A program made the position numbers and the translations under genes. Source: Bacteroidota bacterium (lineage in GTDB: Bacteria; Bacteroidota; Bacteroidia; Bacteroidales; FEN-979). Taken from it: a stretch of 48,827 bases of DNA. The notes below the pieces were generated by a model. The model ran no database searches. It was not told the DNA's origin and was given only the letters and a program-made list of their open reading frames with translations. Below, piece after piece: positions 34,001 to 41,747 of this stretch; position 1 is the first letter of the stretch, and every line of letters starts with the position of its first letter. Location: the NCBI GenBank assembly GCA_026391835.1, contig JAPLDF010000006.1, positions 68,773-117,599 of the forward strand, read 5' to 3'.

Positions 34001-34821
34001 CCGCCCCGTTCGGTGGAAACCGCAAGTTCCTGGAGTGTGGCAGAAATACCCATCACTTCAGCAGAAGATAACCCAAGCGACATACCAACCCCGCCAATGC
34101 GGTTTGAAAGGTCCACCAATACCGGCGCCGTGGCGAATCCATCTGCTCCCAGCACATTGATAGCATTACCCAGGCGAAGCATATCATCGGAAACAGCGGA
34201 AGTCTTCATGTCTGTCAGGACATTCCGAAGGGTTCCCATCTGGGTTGCAACCTCGCTGGCCCCTCCCTGGATTTCAGCGCCAAGAGCAACATTGAGTTTG
34301 TCAATGGAATCGACAAACGGAAGGATGTCTTTCTGCGCAATACCAAGCTGACCGGCAACCACAGCCATTTCCCGAAGGTCGCTCCGGGAAGTCCGGGTAT
34401 CTATTTTTCCCAGTTCCGTATTCAGTTTTTTGACTTCATCGATCGTCAGTTTGGTGGTCTTCCGGATGTCAGCCAGCGAATCTTCAAGTTTCGCATTTCC
34501 TTTGATCAGGCCGACTACCGAAGCACCAAACCCGATCAGTCCAACGGTGATCATCTGCAGGATCTGTTGGTATTTATTGGCCTGGTCGGCAAGCTTTGAA
34601 AAAGCGCCCCCGGTCTGGTTGATCTCACCCCGGATTTCCCGAACCCTGCCATTTATCCTTTGAAATTCTTTTTCCTTGTCTCCAAATTCCTTTGAATTAA
34701 CATTCAATTGCCGGAGTTCTGCGTTGAGTTTCCTGGCTTCGGCCTCCAACTGTTTGAGTGTGGCATTGGCCTTTTCACCATTGAAAATGACGGTAGCGGT
34801 AGAAGTTTCGTTCTTAGCCAT
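31033..34821 (-). CDS. Phage tail tape measure protein
   Basis: A 1262-residue protein and by far the longest phage gene here. Its N terminus is a coiled coil (KQLEAEARKLNAELRQL). A TP901-type tape-measure core follows (LEDSLADIRKTTKLTIDEVK, then GVGMSLGLSSAEVMGISATL), with hydrophobic helices at about 80-105 and 500-560. Long charged coiled coils run from about 740 to 1030, followed by a glycine/alanine-rich hydrophobic segment near 1100. The tape measure sets tail length; at the usual 0.15 nm per residue this predicts a tail of roughly 190 nm. Its start overlaps the end of the preceding gene by 8 bp. Confidence 0.93.
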   Translation of the reverse strand: MAKNETSTATVIFNGEKANATLKQLEAEARKLNAELRQLNVNSKEFGDKEKEFQRINGRVREIRGEINQTGGAFSKLADQANKYQQILQMITVGLIGFGASVVGLIKGNAKLEDSLADIRKTTKLTIDEVKKLNTELGKIDTRTSRSDLREMAVVAGQLGIAQKDILPFVDSIDKLNVALGAEIQGGASEVATQMGTLRNVLTDMKTSAVSDDMLRLGNAINVLGADGFATAPVLVDLSNRIGGVGMSLGLSSAEVMGISATLQELAVSTERGGTAMTKILMKMTYNTADFAKVAGIPMQEFTTLVNTDLYGAFVKVVEGSKRGGEGATVLGKLIRELEISGAGASEVFAKLGNNTEMLQQKVDLAGKSLQGTDEILRQFNDKNTTLGATLDKLGKEFYRLITLPGVTEFLKSMVGSVVNLVAWFKALPEWIDKYRIQLIAVTGVIGVYIAAQTRSIQVAILNNLTLKEGILLRMKDAVVLEYLVIKEQLLAIWKANGTVATKLATTAQWLWNAAMAANPIGLVIAGITALVAAVKTYETYNSQAIALEKLKASTTVLLADANKRLEAAYEKVAGTVRNLNLLSVQEKKDLQEKIDLTIKQAEAELVLLQAKQKSIGEAAAKPTILQRVWNTVKGAGSPGGAAMAVAGNAIDAEENRAEATKPYDEGIKKLQDKISQFKDAKQSLSDVLNAESIGDKIVGESLDNLEAKLSKYQIALKASVAGSEDFIRVQGKIKELNKKIQSFDRSDPASGTPGDAESSAKKQADYLLDIKKQLAQARAAVTEGEMERELAIEEEKLAERLEKIKGNSADEIELRRLLTDQLIQKQDGIRDKYAEKELQNQYRIDKELSEAKMEALDKNSDEYMQAVLDSLQREMEYTLSVTKATEQQKQTIKSTYAQKATNVVAKHKDNEDQELFNYQEQLKSLRLKSDIDLAEKQVKIRLEVDAKYRKILEDNIKDEARTAEIKKQMAEEVAARQIRLSKETALRVADDAISLAKGAVDGLAQIFAMQTEAENQQLQQDEQANNKKKENLKAQLDAKLISKEQYDAQVNRLDKELDKKRRKMEHDQAVRNKEVALFNALISVATAVASALSAGPGVGIVLSIITAALGAIQIGYILSQKVPEAAKGRYSVIGQDDNKLYKDVPLVNSPETGLYSTPTLISETGQEIVIDPKTTKNLMVNYPHVIDAINFARVPQRAIGRYLDSPASAPAALPAAVDPEFMASINRLNSLIEQGIPAFISFDHLRETTNRVNEIEAEVSK

Positions 34822-35254
34822 TCTGGATGGATTTATCAGTCAGGTTTTCGGTAATAGCCACCACTCCCCGGTGCCCGTATTCCTTGGCGAAGATTTCGCT
34901 CAGCTTCATCACTTCGGCATGGAAGGTCTTTGAGTACCATTTCTTCGGTCGCCGGCGGTTTCCGAGCATTTTCCCGGAAAGCTTGCGCGAAGCGGCAGAT
35001 TCTTTCACATCGCCGATCTTAACGCCTTTGCCGACTCCCATATCGACAAAACGACCGTAGTACTCGAAAAGCAGGGTGATTTTCAGCACATTTCCCTGTG
35101 CCGATGCAAGAACGTTGTATTTGAAACTTTTAAGGAGGGTACCGGTGTCTCCTATCTTATTGAAGGCAAGTTTTTTCTTCCATTTGATAATGGTGATCTT
35201 AGCCCAGGCTTCGGCTATTTCACGTTCGGAAAGTTTGGGTTGGGGGCTTTGCAT
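34814..35254 (-). CDS. Phage tail-completion / virion-type protein
   Basis: A 146-residue basic protein with SFKYNVLASAQGNVLKITL and a YYGRFVDMGVGKG segment. These resemble the HK97-gp10-like and minor tail or neck proteins that precede the tape measure. The first phage gene after the cassette block, it starts 42 bp after the terminator hairpin at 35296-35318. Its 3' end overlaps the tape measure start. The functional name is inferred mainly from position and general resemblance. Confidence 0.6.
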   Translation of the reverse strand: MQSPQPKLSEREIAEAWAKITIIKWKKKLAFNKIGDTGTLLKSFKYNVLASAQGNVLKITLLFEYYGRFVDMGVGKGVKIGDVKESAASRKLSGKMLGNRRRPKKWYSKTFHAEVMKLSEIFAKEYGHRGVVAITENLTDKSIQNG

Positions 35255-35295
35255 TGAGCAAAGAAAAGCACAATGCTATGTCTGATAAAGGACAC

Positions 35296-35318
35296 AAAAA
35301 AAACCAGTCATTGACTGG
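35296..35318 (-). terminator. Terminator at the junction between cassettes and tail genes
   Basis: On the minus strand CCAGTCA/TGACTGG (35318-35304) forms a tight hairpin followed by eight T residues (35303-35296). It would stop transcription coming from the cassette block before the tail-completion gene. The tail genes would then need their own promoter between 35296 and 35254 or antitermination. Confidence 0.75.
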
Positions 35319-35320
35319 CA

Positions 35321-35457
35321 AGTTGTCAAAGGTTTGCAGCTACCCGAAGTTGGCGATTTCGGAGCACTAAACTGTCTGTCACTACAATATTTGATACGAA
35401 GAACAAATGTTCATTTATCCACTGAACCGCCAATTTCTTATACCCGCTGTTATGCGT
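35321..35457 (-). repeat. attC-like site C, 3' end of the five-gene cassette
   Basis: An imperfect palindrome of about 135 bp. It is over 80% similar by eye to site B at 43369-43504 (shared GAAGTTGGC, CACTAAACTGTCTG, TTGATACGAAG, CCGCCAATTTCTT). GAAGTTGGC pairs with GCCAATTTC. The outer 9-mer ACGCATAAC (minus strand, 35457-35449) is complementary to GTTATGCGT at the cassette start (38061-38053). The phage-side end is diverged (TGTCAAAGG). Confidence 0.62.
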
Positions 35458-35506
35458 TCGTGTACCTCTCTTCACGAAGCTATTTAGGTCAATATTTGCT
35501 TTCATT

Positions 35507-36412
35507 TTACTTAGTTTCTTTAACTGCTCTATAACCTAAACTACCCATCTTTATTTTCTTTTTCTGCTTTTGAACACCTCCATTGTATACTACTCTGTAA
35601 GCTATGGAGTCATTTACTTCTGTGGAAGTCCACCAGTAAACAATGGGGGAATGAATTTTCCATAAGGGGGTTTCTTTATCAGGCATAATATTATAAGATG
35701 CCTTACCCGTTTGTTCATCCCACTTTCCTCCACAGTTTGTAGCATTTCTAGTGAGTGAAGCAACTGCTTCCGGAACTGTAGGCAATCGCCAAACATTCAC
35801 AACTGTATCAGAAAGTGTTTTGCCGTCTTCGTTTAGGTGTGCAACCAAATCAGAAACTTCTTTCCATGATTTGTCATTCATCTGTTCGGAAGTTGTGGCC
35901 CATCCGTATCCTTCGGGAGCCCAAATCAATTTTACGTTATTGCCTTCAACAATTCTTGCTTCATAATTATTGTCATCAATCCTTTGAGAAACCCTTATAA
36001 TGGGTTCAATTCCTGAAATTATTAACGTAAGAAGCGGTAATCCGATAATGACAATGTAGGCCCACTTTTTGTTTTTCAGTTCGCCAAACCAAAATAAAAC
36101 ACCTGTAATAATAAGTGGTATTGAGAAAACGAAAATAGCCGCATTGCTTCTTATTCCTAATATCGGAATGAGGATGCCTGTAAGAATAAACATAACAGCT
36201 CCTATCTTTTTCCATTTGATTGCAATTATACCTATTACCAAAAATAGTAAAGAGAAAATAAGGTATTGAAAAAGCATCAGTCCGATGTTCATCAATGTGG
36301 ATTCGTAATACCAACCTTCATGAAAATTTTCGATGATTCCCCAAAATGCCCAGAAGGATGAGAATAAACAGGTGATTGCGATTGCAATCCAGGTAGCTAA
36401 TTTCTTTTTCAT
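35507..36412 (-). CDS. Membrane protein with C-terminal DUF1566/Lcl-type domain
   Basis: A 301-residue protein. The N-terminal half has four transmembrane helices (for example LMLFQYLIFSLLFLVIGIIAI, split over 20 residues here only in part). The C-terminal half, about 165-300, has WRLPTVPEAVASL and YWWTSTEVND, typical of DUF1566/Lcl C-terminal domains found in lectin-like surface proteins, ending LGYRAVKE. The combination of a polytopic membrane part with this domain is unusual. It is the last gene of the five-gene cassette; its stop is 50 bp from site C. Function unknown. Confidence 0.75.
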   Translation of the reverse strand: MKKKLATWIAIAITCLFSSFWAFWGIIENFHEGWYYESTLMNIGLMLFQYLIFSLLFLVIGIIAIKWKKIGAVMFILTGILIPILGIRSNAAIFVFSIPLIITGVLFWFGELKNKKWAYIVIIGLPLLTLIISGIEPIIRVSQRIDDNNYEARIVEGNNVKLIWAPEGYGWATTSEQMNDKSWKEVSDLVAHLNEDGKTLSDTVVNVWRLPTVPEAVASLTRNATNCGGKWDEQTGKASYNIMPDKETPLWKIHSPIVYWWTSTEVNDSIAYRVVYNGGVQKQKKKIKMGSLGYRAVKETK

Positions 36413-36441
36413 ATTAATTTTGAAAGATTAGTGCATTACGT

Positions 36442-36798
36442 TCATTCTATAGAATTTCTGTTCCGGGCAATGTGTTGTGATAATTTTTTTGGTGCCACGG
36501 TGCAATAAGCAACAGTTAATGCATCATGCAGCATCTCGTGGTTCACTTTTTTGAGTTCCACAACTGTCCAGCCTTGCTTACCCCAACCGCCGTCAACCGG
36601 GTATATTACTGTTATGTCGAATGAACAAAATACAGATTGGTCAATTTCATTTAACTTCAAAACAGCTTTGTAATTTTCAACATCAAGTGTAGCAAATATC
36701 TTTTTCTTAACATGAAATGATACCTTTTCAAAATGCGGCTCCTCGGTCACTTCATCAAATGATAAAGCGAGCTTTCTGAATGATTCTCTGTCGACCAT
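36442..36798 (-). CDS. MmcQ/YjbR-family protein
   Basis: A 118-residue protein. FRKLALSFDEVTEEPHFEK at the start and KIFATLDVENYKAVLKL in the middle, followed by GGWGKQGWTVVELKKV, match the CyaY-like fold of the MmcQ/YjbR family. Members bind DNA or have unknown functions. Length is typical. Such small genes are common as integron cassettes. It sits 24 bp downstream of a membrane-protein gene and 29 bp upstream of the DUF1566 gene, all on the same strand. Confidence 0.85.
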   Translation of the reverse strand: MVDRESFRKLALSFDEVTEEPHFEKVSFHVKKKIFATLDVENYKAVLKLNEIDQSVFCSFDITVIYPVDGGWGKQGWTVVELKKVNHEMLHDALTVAYCTVAPKKLSQHIARNRNSIE

Positions 36799-36822
36799 AC
36801 TCTGTTTTTATCTTTCGAAAGA

Positions 36823-37215
36823 TTAGGTTTTAATTCTTCTATCAAGCAAGAATCCTATGGTAACACTTATTGCCGGAATACTGATATATCCAAGTCCGAT
36901 TGACATAAAATAATCTGTAAAAGTTGTCTTCATCAAAGGAATAAGTATTATTGTGTCAAAAATAATGTTGATGGCAAACCATGACAATCCCACAATAACT
37001 CCGTTCATAATAAAATTGCTGTCGACAAACTTAAAATACCGATACAAAAGATAGCAGCCGGATATTACGCCAACTAACATAATGGTTGTCTTAAATGTTG
37101 CGTAAGGTACAACAAGTTCGCCACCCGGCTTGTAAAACAGAAATGAAACGGCAAACGGAATCAGCCATGATAATAAGCCGAGTAAAATGTTTTTGATAAT
37201 TAACTTCTTTGTCAT
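36823..37215 (-). CDS. Four-helix membrane protein, unknown
   Basis: A 130-residue protein with four predicted transmembrane helices (about 8-27, 42-60, 70-90, 105-123) and short loops. The N terminus is basic and the C terminus ends DRRIKT. No family recognised. It belongs to the five-gene cassette with a second membrane protein of similar size just upstream (29 bp). Codon use is A+T-rich like the rest of the cassette. Confidence 0.7.
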   Translation of the reverse strand: MTKKLIIKNILLGLLSWLIPFAVSFLFYKPGGELVVPYATFKTTIMLVGVISGCYLLYRYFKFVDSNFIMNGVIVGLSWFAINIIFDTIILIPLMKTTFTDYFMSIGLGYISIPAISVTIGFLLDRRIKT

Positions 37216-37244
37216 ATTTGTTGATTTTTAAGTGTGATTGTTTG

Positions 37245-37697
37245 TTATTTTGTGTCGTTTGATTTTTCAAAAAGAAACTTTGAAATAATAAGTCCTTCAA
37301 CAAAACTACCGAGCAACAAAACAGTCAATTCAACTAAATTTAATAAAATCGGCTCTTTTAATAGAGTGTGATAAATAAACCATTCCTGAAACACCCAAAA
37401 CATAAGCCAGATTGAAAAACCCCAAAACAAACCTTTTTTTATCCAGGTCGCACCGGGAATTGATTTCTGAAATAATGAAAAGAACCAACTGTGAGCAACG
37501 CTTAATATTACTATGCCTGCGATTGAAGGAATTAAATCTCGTGTTGGCGTCACCTCGAGGAATAATTTGCTTTGCCAATTAGGATTGTATAAAATTGATT
37601 GGATAGGAGGACTCATAAAAAGTGCACCTAATATTCCTTCGCTTACAAAACCGGCTATCAAGCCGGAATAAATGATTTTTAATGACCTATTTTTCAT
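37245..37697 (-). CDS. Four-helix membrane protein, unknown
   Basis: A 150-residue protein with about four transmembrane helices, starting with KIIYSGLIAGFVSEGILGAL, and an internal IVILSVAHSWFFSLFQKS segment. It is distantly like other small integral membrane proteins of Bacteroidota that have a conserved serine-glutamate near the first helix, but I cannot name a family. It sits in the five-gene cassette, 68 bp after a 59-residue gene. Confidence 0.7.
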   Translation of the reverse strand: MKNRSLKIIYSGLIAGFVSEGILGALFMSPPIQSILYNPNWQSKLFLEVTPTRDLIPSIAGIVILSVAHSWFFSLFQKSIPGATWIKKGLFWGFSIWLMFWVFQEWFIYHTLLKEPILLNLVELTVLLLGSFVEGLIISKFLFEKSNDTK

Positions 37698-37765
37698 TGT
37701 CTCTATTTTATCTGTTGTTATTCATGTTTGTGACTAAAAGTTTGTCAAAGACTTTGTTTTGGCAT

Positions 37766-37945
37766 TTATTTTTTTGGTAACAATATTTTAAATAATTGGG
37801 TTAATAATATTCCTGTCAATGCTCCGATTGAAAAAATGGAAAGGAACTCAACAGTCCTAATACTCCCATCAGAAATTATTCGAAAATAATTGCCACAAGA
37901 AATTACTAAAAGTAATGCGGTGATGATAATTGATTTGTTTTTCAT
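37766..37945 (-). CDS. Small two-helix or lipoprotein-like peptide, 59 residues
   Basis: On the minus strand an ATG at 37945 opens 59 codons ending in TAA at 37766. The N-terminal hydrophobic segment with a lipobox-like LVISC (cysteine 17) is followed by a polar stretch and a second hydrophobic helix (FLSIFSIGALTGILLTQLF) and a basic end (LLPKK). It is the first gene of the five-gene cassette, starting about 108 bp inside its boundary at 38053-38061. No family recognised. Confidence 0.62.
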   Translation of the reverse strand: MKNKSIIITALLLVISCGNYFRIISDGSIRTVEFLSIFSIGALTGILLTQLFKILLPKK

Positions 37946-38052
37946 TTTATTTATAAAATAATGTTTGATTAAAGTTACTCTTGTTTGATTATAATTTTTT
38001 ATTAAGTTAATTTCTTCCAGTCAGTTTCAAGCTAGTAGTGTCCCCAAGCATG

Positions 38053-38130
38053 ACGCATAACGAACAGGGCTTGGCGTTGTTGGGATATTTGAAAAATGTC
38101 AGCCGACAGCTGAAGCCCAATATTTTTTTT
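38053..38130 (-). repeat. attC-like site D, 5' boundary of the five-gene cassette
   Basis: GGGCTT (38067-38072) pairs with AAGCCC (38113-38118), and the sequence between is a hairpin with bulges. The outer 9-mer ACGCATAAC at 38053-38061 matches, in inverted form, the R'' of site C. The other half of this site, toward 38200, is not clear, so it may be degenerate. Confidence 0.5.
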
Positions 38131-38214
38131 AAAAGTTGAAGATATGAACTAAAGCTAAATTATTAACGTCAAGCCGAAACTGAAGCTGATCTATGCATTT
38201 TCAAACATACGATC

Positions 38215-39633
38215 TTAATCAATTAGATTTTCTATTGATTTATTATTAAGTATCTTTTGTGATGAAACACTTGTATAGATCCATTCGTTAACCAGCGATT
38301 CAACTTTCTTACTTTTTAGCTTTGTAATAAGAAAGTCCGAAAATTCCTTTGTTGTGGCTCCTGTTTTACGATATGTCTTATAATAGTCTTTTATCGCTTC
38401 AGTAAAAGCAACTTCTCCACCTTCTTTGTAAACCAGATAGAAGAAAAGCATCCCTTTAGTATAAGATAAATCGGTAAGTTGTTTCAATCCGAAATCAATA
38501 ATTGGAGTATTTGATGCAGCTTCATTTTTTGATAATTTTTCTTTTACTTTTTTAAATATTTTCGCAGCTGATTCATCTAAAGACACGGTCTGATCTCCTG
38601 TTTTTTCAGCGGCAAGATATTGCACGAAAGTAGCCAACCCTTCACTTTCCAGTCTGCATGGATATTTATCATTTGAAGATATATCCCATGTATGAAAGAT
38701 CTCATGATATAATTCATAGAGTCTTTTTTCATCTTTGAAGGCCGATGCAGTTTGTAAAATACAGGTTACATCAGTTTGCGAACCCCAGCCATCAGGTATT
38801 TCAATTATTGAATACCCTGAAAATTGTCCTTCGCCGAACCAGGTGGTATAAAGTGTATAAACCTTCCTGACAGCCTCTGACAAACTCTTGGCACCGGTAG
38901 AATCTTCAGGGAAATAATGAACAAAAAATCCCTTTTCGACCAGGGTTGAATATTTCGCAATTGCAATATCAATACGGCAGGCTGGTTTTATATTCTGATA
39001 AATATATTCGGTTGTACCATTAAATTTATTTTTTGCAATAAGTTTCCCTCCATTGATAACAGTGAGTGAATCAGGGACTTCAATTGATATTTTATAATCA
39101 AAATTTTGTCTAAGCTCTTTGAGACCTGCAAAAGATGGTTTAGATGGAACCGGATAGGCAAAGCAATCCATTCTCAATATTGTAAATGAGGGATCAATAT
39201 TATCTTTAACATAGCTCATCCCAGTTTCAGTATATCCAACAAGATAACCTTCATATTCAAGGATTACCTTTTTTGTAATTTCAGTTGGTTTGATTTCACC
39301 AGTAAATATGGTTATGCAATTCGCTTGCATTAAATCCCAGTCAGAGAACGATTTAATAGTTTGATTAAATATTATAATATTACCAAACTCATCTTTCACC
39401 GATTTTACTCTTAGCAAACGGTATAACAACAGGTCTAAGGTATCATTCTGCCTGACATTATTTAAAGATAACTCAGCCTTGCAAAAAAGTTTCAGTCCTT
39501 TAAAGTCAATCCTGTATTTTAAGTTATATTTATCTATTAACGGTTTTCCAAATGCAATACTTCCAGTAAATAGTAGGGTAATCACGATAACTGCAATCTG
39601 TCTCAACCTCAATGAAAATAATTTTATATTCAT
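38215..39633 (-). CDS. M1-like zinc metallopeptidase, exported
   Basis: A 472-residue protein with N-terminal signal (AVIVITLLFTGSIAFG). The zinc site is HEIFH (H310, E311, H314) with E331 in LESEGLATF as probable third ligand, the gluzincin arrangement of M1 aminopeptidases. The gap between HExxH and the glutamate is 16 residues instead of the usual 18, and the N-terminal beta domain is reduced. The protein is shorter than classical aminopeptidases (over 600 residues) and is therefore called M1-like. It is the last gene of the minus-strand half of the ECF sigma regulon, 113 bp after the S41 protease gene. Confidence 0.78.
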   Translation of the reverse strand: MNIKLFSLRLRQIAVIVITLLFTGSIAFGKPLIDKYNLKYRIDFKGLKLFCKAELSLNNVRQNDTLDLLLYRLLRVKSVKDEFGNIIIFNQTIKSFSDWDLMQANCITIFTGEIKPTEITKKVILEYEGYLVGYTETGMSYVKDNIDPSFTILRMDCFAYPVPSKPSFAGLKELRQNFDYKISIEVPDSLTVINGGKLIAKNKFNGTTEYIYQNIKPACRIDIAIAKYSTLVEKGFFVHYFPEDSTGAKSLSEAVRKVYTLYTTWFGEGQFSGYSIIEIPDGWGSQTDVTCILQTASAFKDEKRLYELYHEIFHTWDISSNDKYPCRLESEGLATFVQYLAAEKTGDQTVSLDESAAKIFKKVKEKLSKNEAASNTPIIDFGLKQLTDLSYTKGMLFFYLVYKEGGEVAFTEAIKDYYKTYRKTGATTKEFSDFLITKLKSKKVESLVNEWIYTSVSSQKILNNKSIENLID

Positions 39634-39746
39634 AGTAATCTTTTTTAGATATTTATTAGGACCTCATTTTCAATTGTAACTGTTTATCATTTGGAGTTCT
39701 TATTTGATGAATATGATAAGAACATGGATGCGAAAATATTTTATTT

Positions 39747-41081
39747 TTAAATCCGTTTCACCTCCTGCGGTTTTCCTTCATCGTCCCAAATCCACTTAAA
39801 GGCAGTAATGGGTTTGTCAGTAAATGGCATAACCAATCGTAACCAAGGTTTTTCTGAATTTTGAAAAACACCTTTGCCAATATACTCAAGTTTTTCTTTA
39901 TTACCCTCACTGTTAATATATGAAACAATCCCATTCTCATAAATTACTTTTCTACCGCCCTCATATTCACCAACAACTGAATTAATGATTGATTCAGTCA
40001 AAGGCACAGGATTCAATTCATTTTCAAGATATGGTATCTGCCATTGATATAATAGTTTAAGTTCTTTGATATTGGTTGTAGCAGCCAACGTTGAATAAAT
40101 TTCAAGTTTGGCTTTGGTAAGCGCTTTAGAAGATACGATGTTTATATCAGGAGTAACTCCAATACCATCAATCGATTTTTTTGAAACAGGGTTAATACCT
40201 TCAATAGTAGGTATCATAATGTAAAGGTCTTCATTGATAACGAATAACTCACCCGGATTCCCTTCACCTTTTGTTTGTTCACCGATTATTGTAGCCCTTT
40301 TATATTGTTGTAAAGTGTAAGCAAAACCTTCAGCAGCAGATGAGGTTTTATTGCTGACAAGGATATATAAAGGGATATCCTTAGGGATTTTTATAATAAG
40401 GCTGTCCTTTACTGTATATGATTTGACAACTTTGCCATCTTTTCTGTATCTCATTTCAGTTATTTGAACTGAGTCCTGCAGAAAATAGCTTAATAAAAAA
40501 TCCATAGTTTCAGAGTTCCCTCCACCATTGTCTCTCAGATCAATAATAATAGCATCTGAAAACCTAATAAAATTCATGGCACCCACCAAACTCAACATTG
40601 AGGATTCCAGAGGAGTGAAATTCAGGAAATTAAAATAACCAACATTTCCATCAAGTCGCTCCAGCTTTCTTAATCTGAAGTTTTCAAACTTCAATTTTTG
40701 AAGCCATTCTTCTGTTTCAACTGGTTTCAGTCCACTTTTTTCAGCTTGACCATCTTCAATTATTTGTTTTACTCTGCCTGGATCAACACCTAAACCAATA
40801 TGTTGGTCATTCCCCTGCTGCTGAATGTCTCTTTCAAAAGTTTCTAAAAAAACTATGGATTTAGTTAAAGAGTCATATCCACCGTTGTTTAGCTTTTGAT
40901 GAATGAATTTGTCAATTAATTTAACTCGTTCAGGGAAGAGATAATTTTCATATAACAAACCTATTGTTTTATCAATGATCGCAACTTTTTCCTTATTTGA
41001 AATGCCGCTATTTTTTTGTGCGAAGCCAACTCCTGTAGTAAGCATAAGAATGCTTGCGAAAATTATTTTAGTAAATTTCAT
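39747..41081 (-). CDS. S41-family (tail-specific-protease-like) exported serine protease
   Basis: A 444-residue protein with signal peptide (FASILMLTTGVGFAQ). The S41 core is at about 145-320: RLDGNVGYFNFLNF, IIIDLRDNGGGN, and the nucleophile region SNKTSSAAEGFAYTL, with GEQTKGEGNPGE after it. No PDZ domain is obvious, and the protein resembles the small IRBP-like S41 proteins of Bacteroidota. A C-terminal extension of about 100 residues follows. It should act in the periplasm or outer membrane. It is co-directional with the DUF6249 gene (25 bp gap) and downstream of the sigma-dependent promoter. Confidence 0.85.
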   Translation of the reverse strand: MKFTKIIFASILMLTTGVGFAQKNSGISNKEKVAIIDKTIGLLYENYLFPERVKLIDKFIHQKLNNGGYDSLTKSIVFLETFERDIQQQGNDQHIGLGVDPGRVKQIIEDGQAEKSGLKPVETEEWLQKLKFENFRLRKLERLDGNVGYFNFLNFTPLESSMLSLVGAMNFIRFSDAIIIDLRDNGGGNSETMDFLLSYFLQDSVQITEMRYRKDGKVVKSYTVKDSLIIKIPKDIPLYILVSNKTSSAAEGFAYTLQQYKRATIIGEQTKGEGNPGELFVINEDLYIMIPTIEGINPVSKKSIDGIGVTPDINIVSSKALTKAKLEIYSTLAATTNIKELKLLYQWQIPYLENELNPVPLTESIINSVVGEYEGGRKVIYENGIVSYINSEGNKEKLEYIGKGVFQNSEKPWLRLVMPFTDKPITAFKWIWDDEGKPQEVKRI

Positions 41082-41106
41082 GGTTATATGTTTTATGTGA
41101 ACTGAT

Positions 41107-41580
41107 TTAATTAATTTTTTTAGAAAGAATATTATAGTAAATTATAAAGGCAGCAGAAATAAACAAAAGAAAAATACCCACCGCCAAATACCCTGATTGA
41201 TTAATGAGAAAATCGCGGGTAAAATGAATACACAAAAACGCCAGTGCGATACTAAAAATGAACAGAAACCATTTTAAAGGCTGAAGTTTGGCAATGGCAT
41301 TACTTTCTTTAAATATTTTGATTAACGCATCTTCAGAAACCCCTTTTTCAATCATCTTTAATTTAAGTCGTTGCTCTGCCCTGTTTTTAAGAACAACAAT
41401 AACTGCATTTAAAAGAAAAAATATGGCAAGCAAGGGAATCCCAATCTCCAAATATTTATCGGGGATAATTTTTAGACTTTCGGGATCATAGTTCAATGTA
41501 TGTGTGTCCACTTTGTCCTGAGCAAAACAAATGAAATTCGATAAGAGTACTCCCATTGTTATTGTAATTTGCTTTTGCAT
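41107..41580 (-). CDS. DUF6249-like membrane protein
   Basis: A 157-residue protein. The N-terminal signal or helix (1-21) is followed by a polar stretch, a membrane helix (EIGIPLLAIFFLLNAVIVVL) and the conserved-looking segment RLKLKMIEKGVSEDALI. Two more helices end the protein (FLFIFSIALAFLCIHF; GYLAVGIFLLFISAAFIIYY). This resembles DUF6249 proteins of Bacteroidota, often encoded next to ECF sigma factors. First gene after the minus-strand copy of the promoter motif, so it is probably a regulon member. Function unknown. Confidence 0.72.
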   Translation of the reverse strand: MQKQITITMGVLLSNFICFAQDKVDTHTLNYDPESLKIIPDKYLEIGIPLLAIFFLLNAVIVVLKNRAEQRLKLKMIEKGVSEDALIKIFKESNAIAKLQPLKWFLFIFSIALAFLCIHFTRDFLINQSGYLAVGIFLLFISAAFIIYYNILSKKIN

Positions 41581-41629
41581 AATGTTTATATTATTGTTTA
41601 ATGATTATGAAATTTGAATTCGTTTGGGA

Positions 41630-41659
41630 ATTAGACAGATGAGGATTTAGAAAGTTGCA
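41630..41659 (-). promoter_or_regulatory. ECF-sigma-type promoter, minus strand (drives DUF6249/S41/M1 genes)
   Basis: On the minus strand TGCAACTT (41659-41652), exactly 13 nt, then CTGTCTAAT (41638-41630). The same 8-mer, spacer length and 9-mer occur on the plus strand at 41690-41719. It lies 49 bp upstream of the DUF6249 start codon. Short -35 (GCAAC) and -10 (GTCTAA) blocks at this distance suit an ECF factor. Confidence 0.78.
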
Positions 41660-41689
41660 GGTAGATTGAAAATAATGTTTATGCACGGT

Positions 41690-41719
41690 TGCAACTTATT
41701 CTTAACTTAACTGTCTAAT
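41690..41719 (+). promoter_or_regulatory. ECF-sigma-type promoter, plus strand (drives the sigma factor itself)
   Basis: TGCAACTT at 41690-41697, 13 nt, CTGTCTAAT at 41711-41719. Identical in both blocks and in spacing to the minus-strand promoter 31 bp away. The sigma-factor ATG is 28 bp downstream, so autoregulation is expected. Confidence 0.78.
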
Positions 41720-41747
41720 ATTTCAATTTATGATTGCAGATTAAATA

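Noticed and set aside
35334-35534. ORF of 66 codons over attC-like site C, and similar frames at 43344 and 44677
   Set aside because: They follow the palindromic repeats, not protein families. The same peptide-like text (about NVPLTTEPPIS) appears because sites B and C are repeats.
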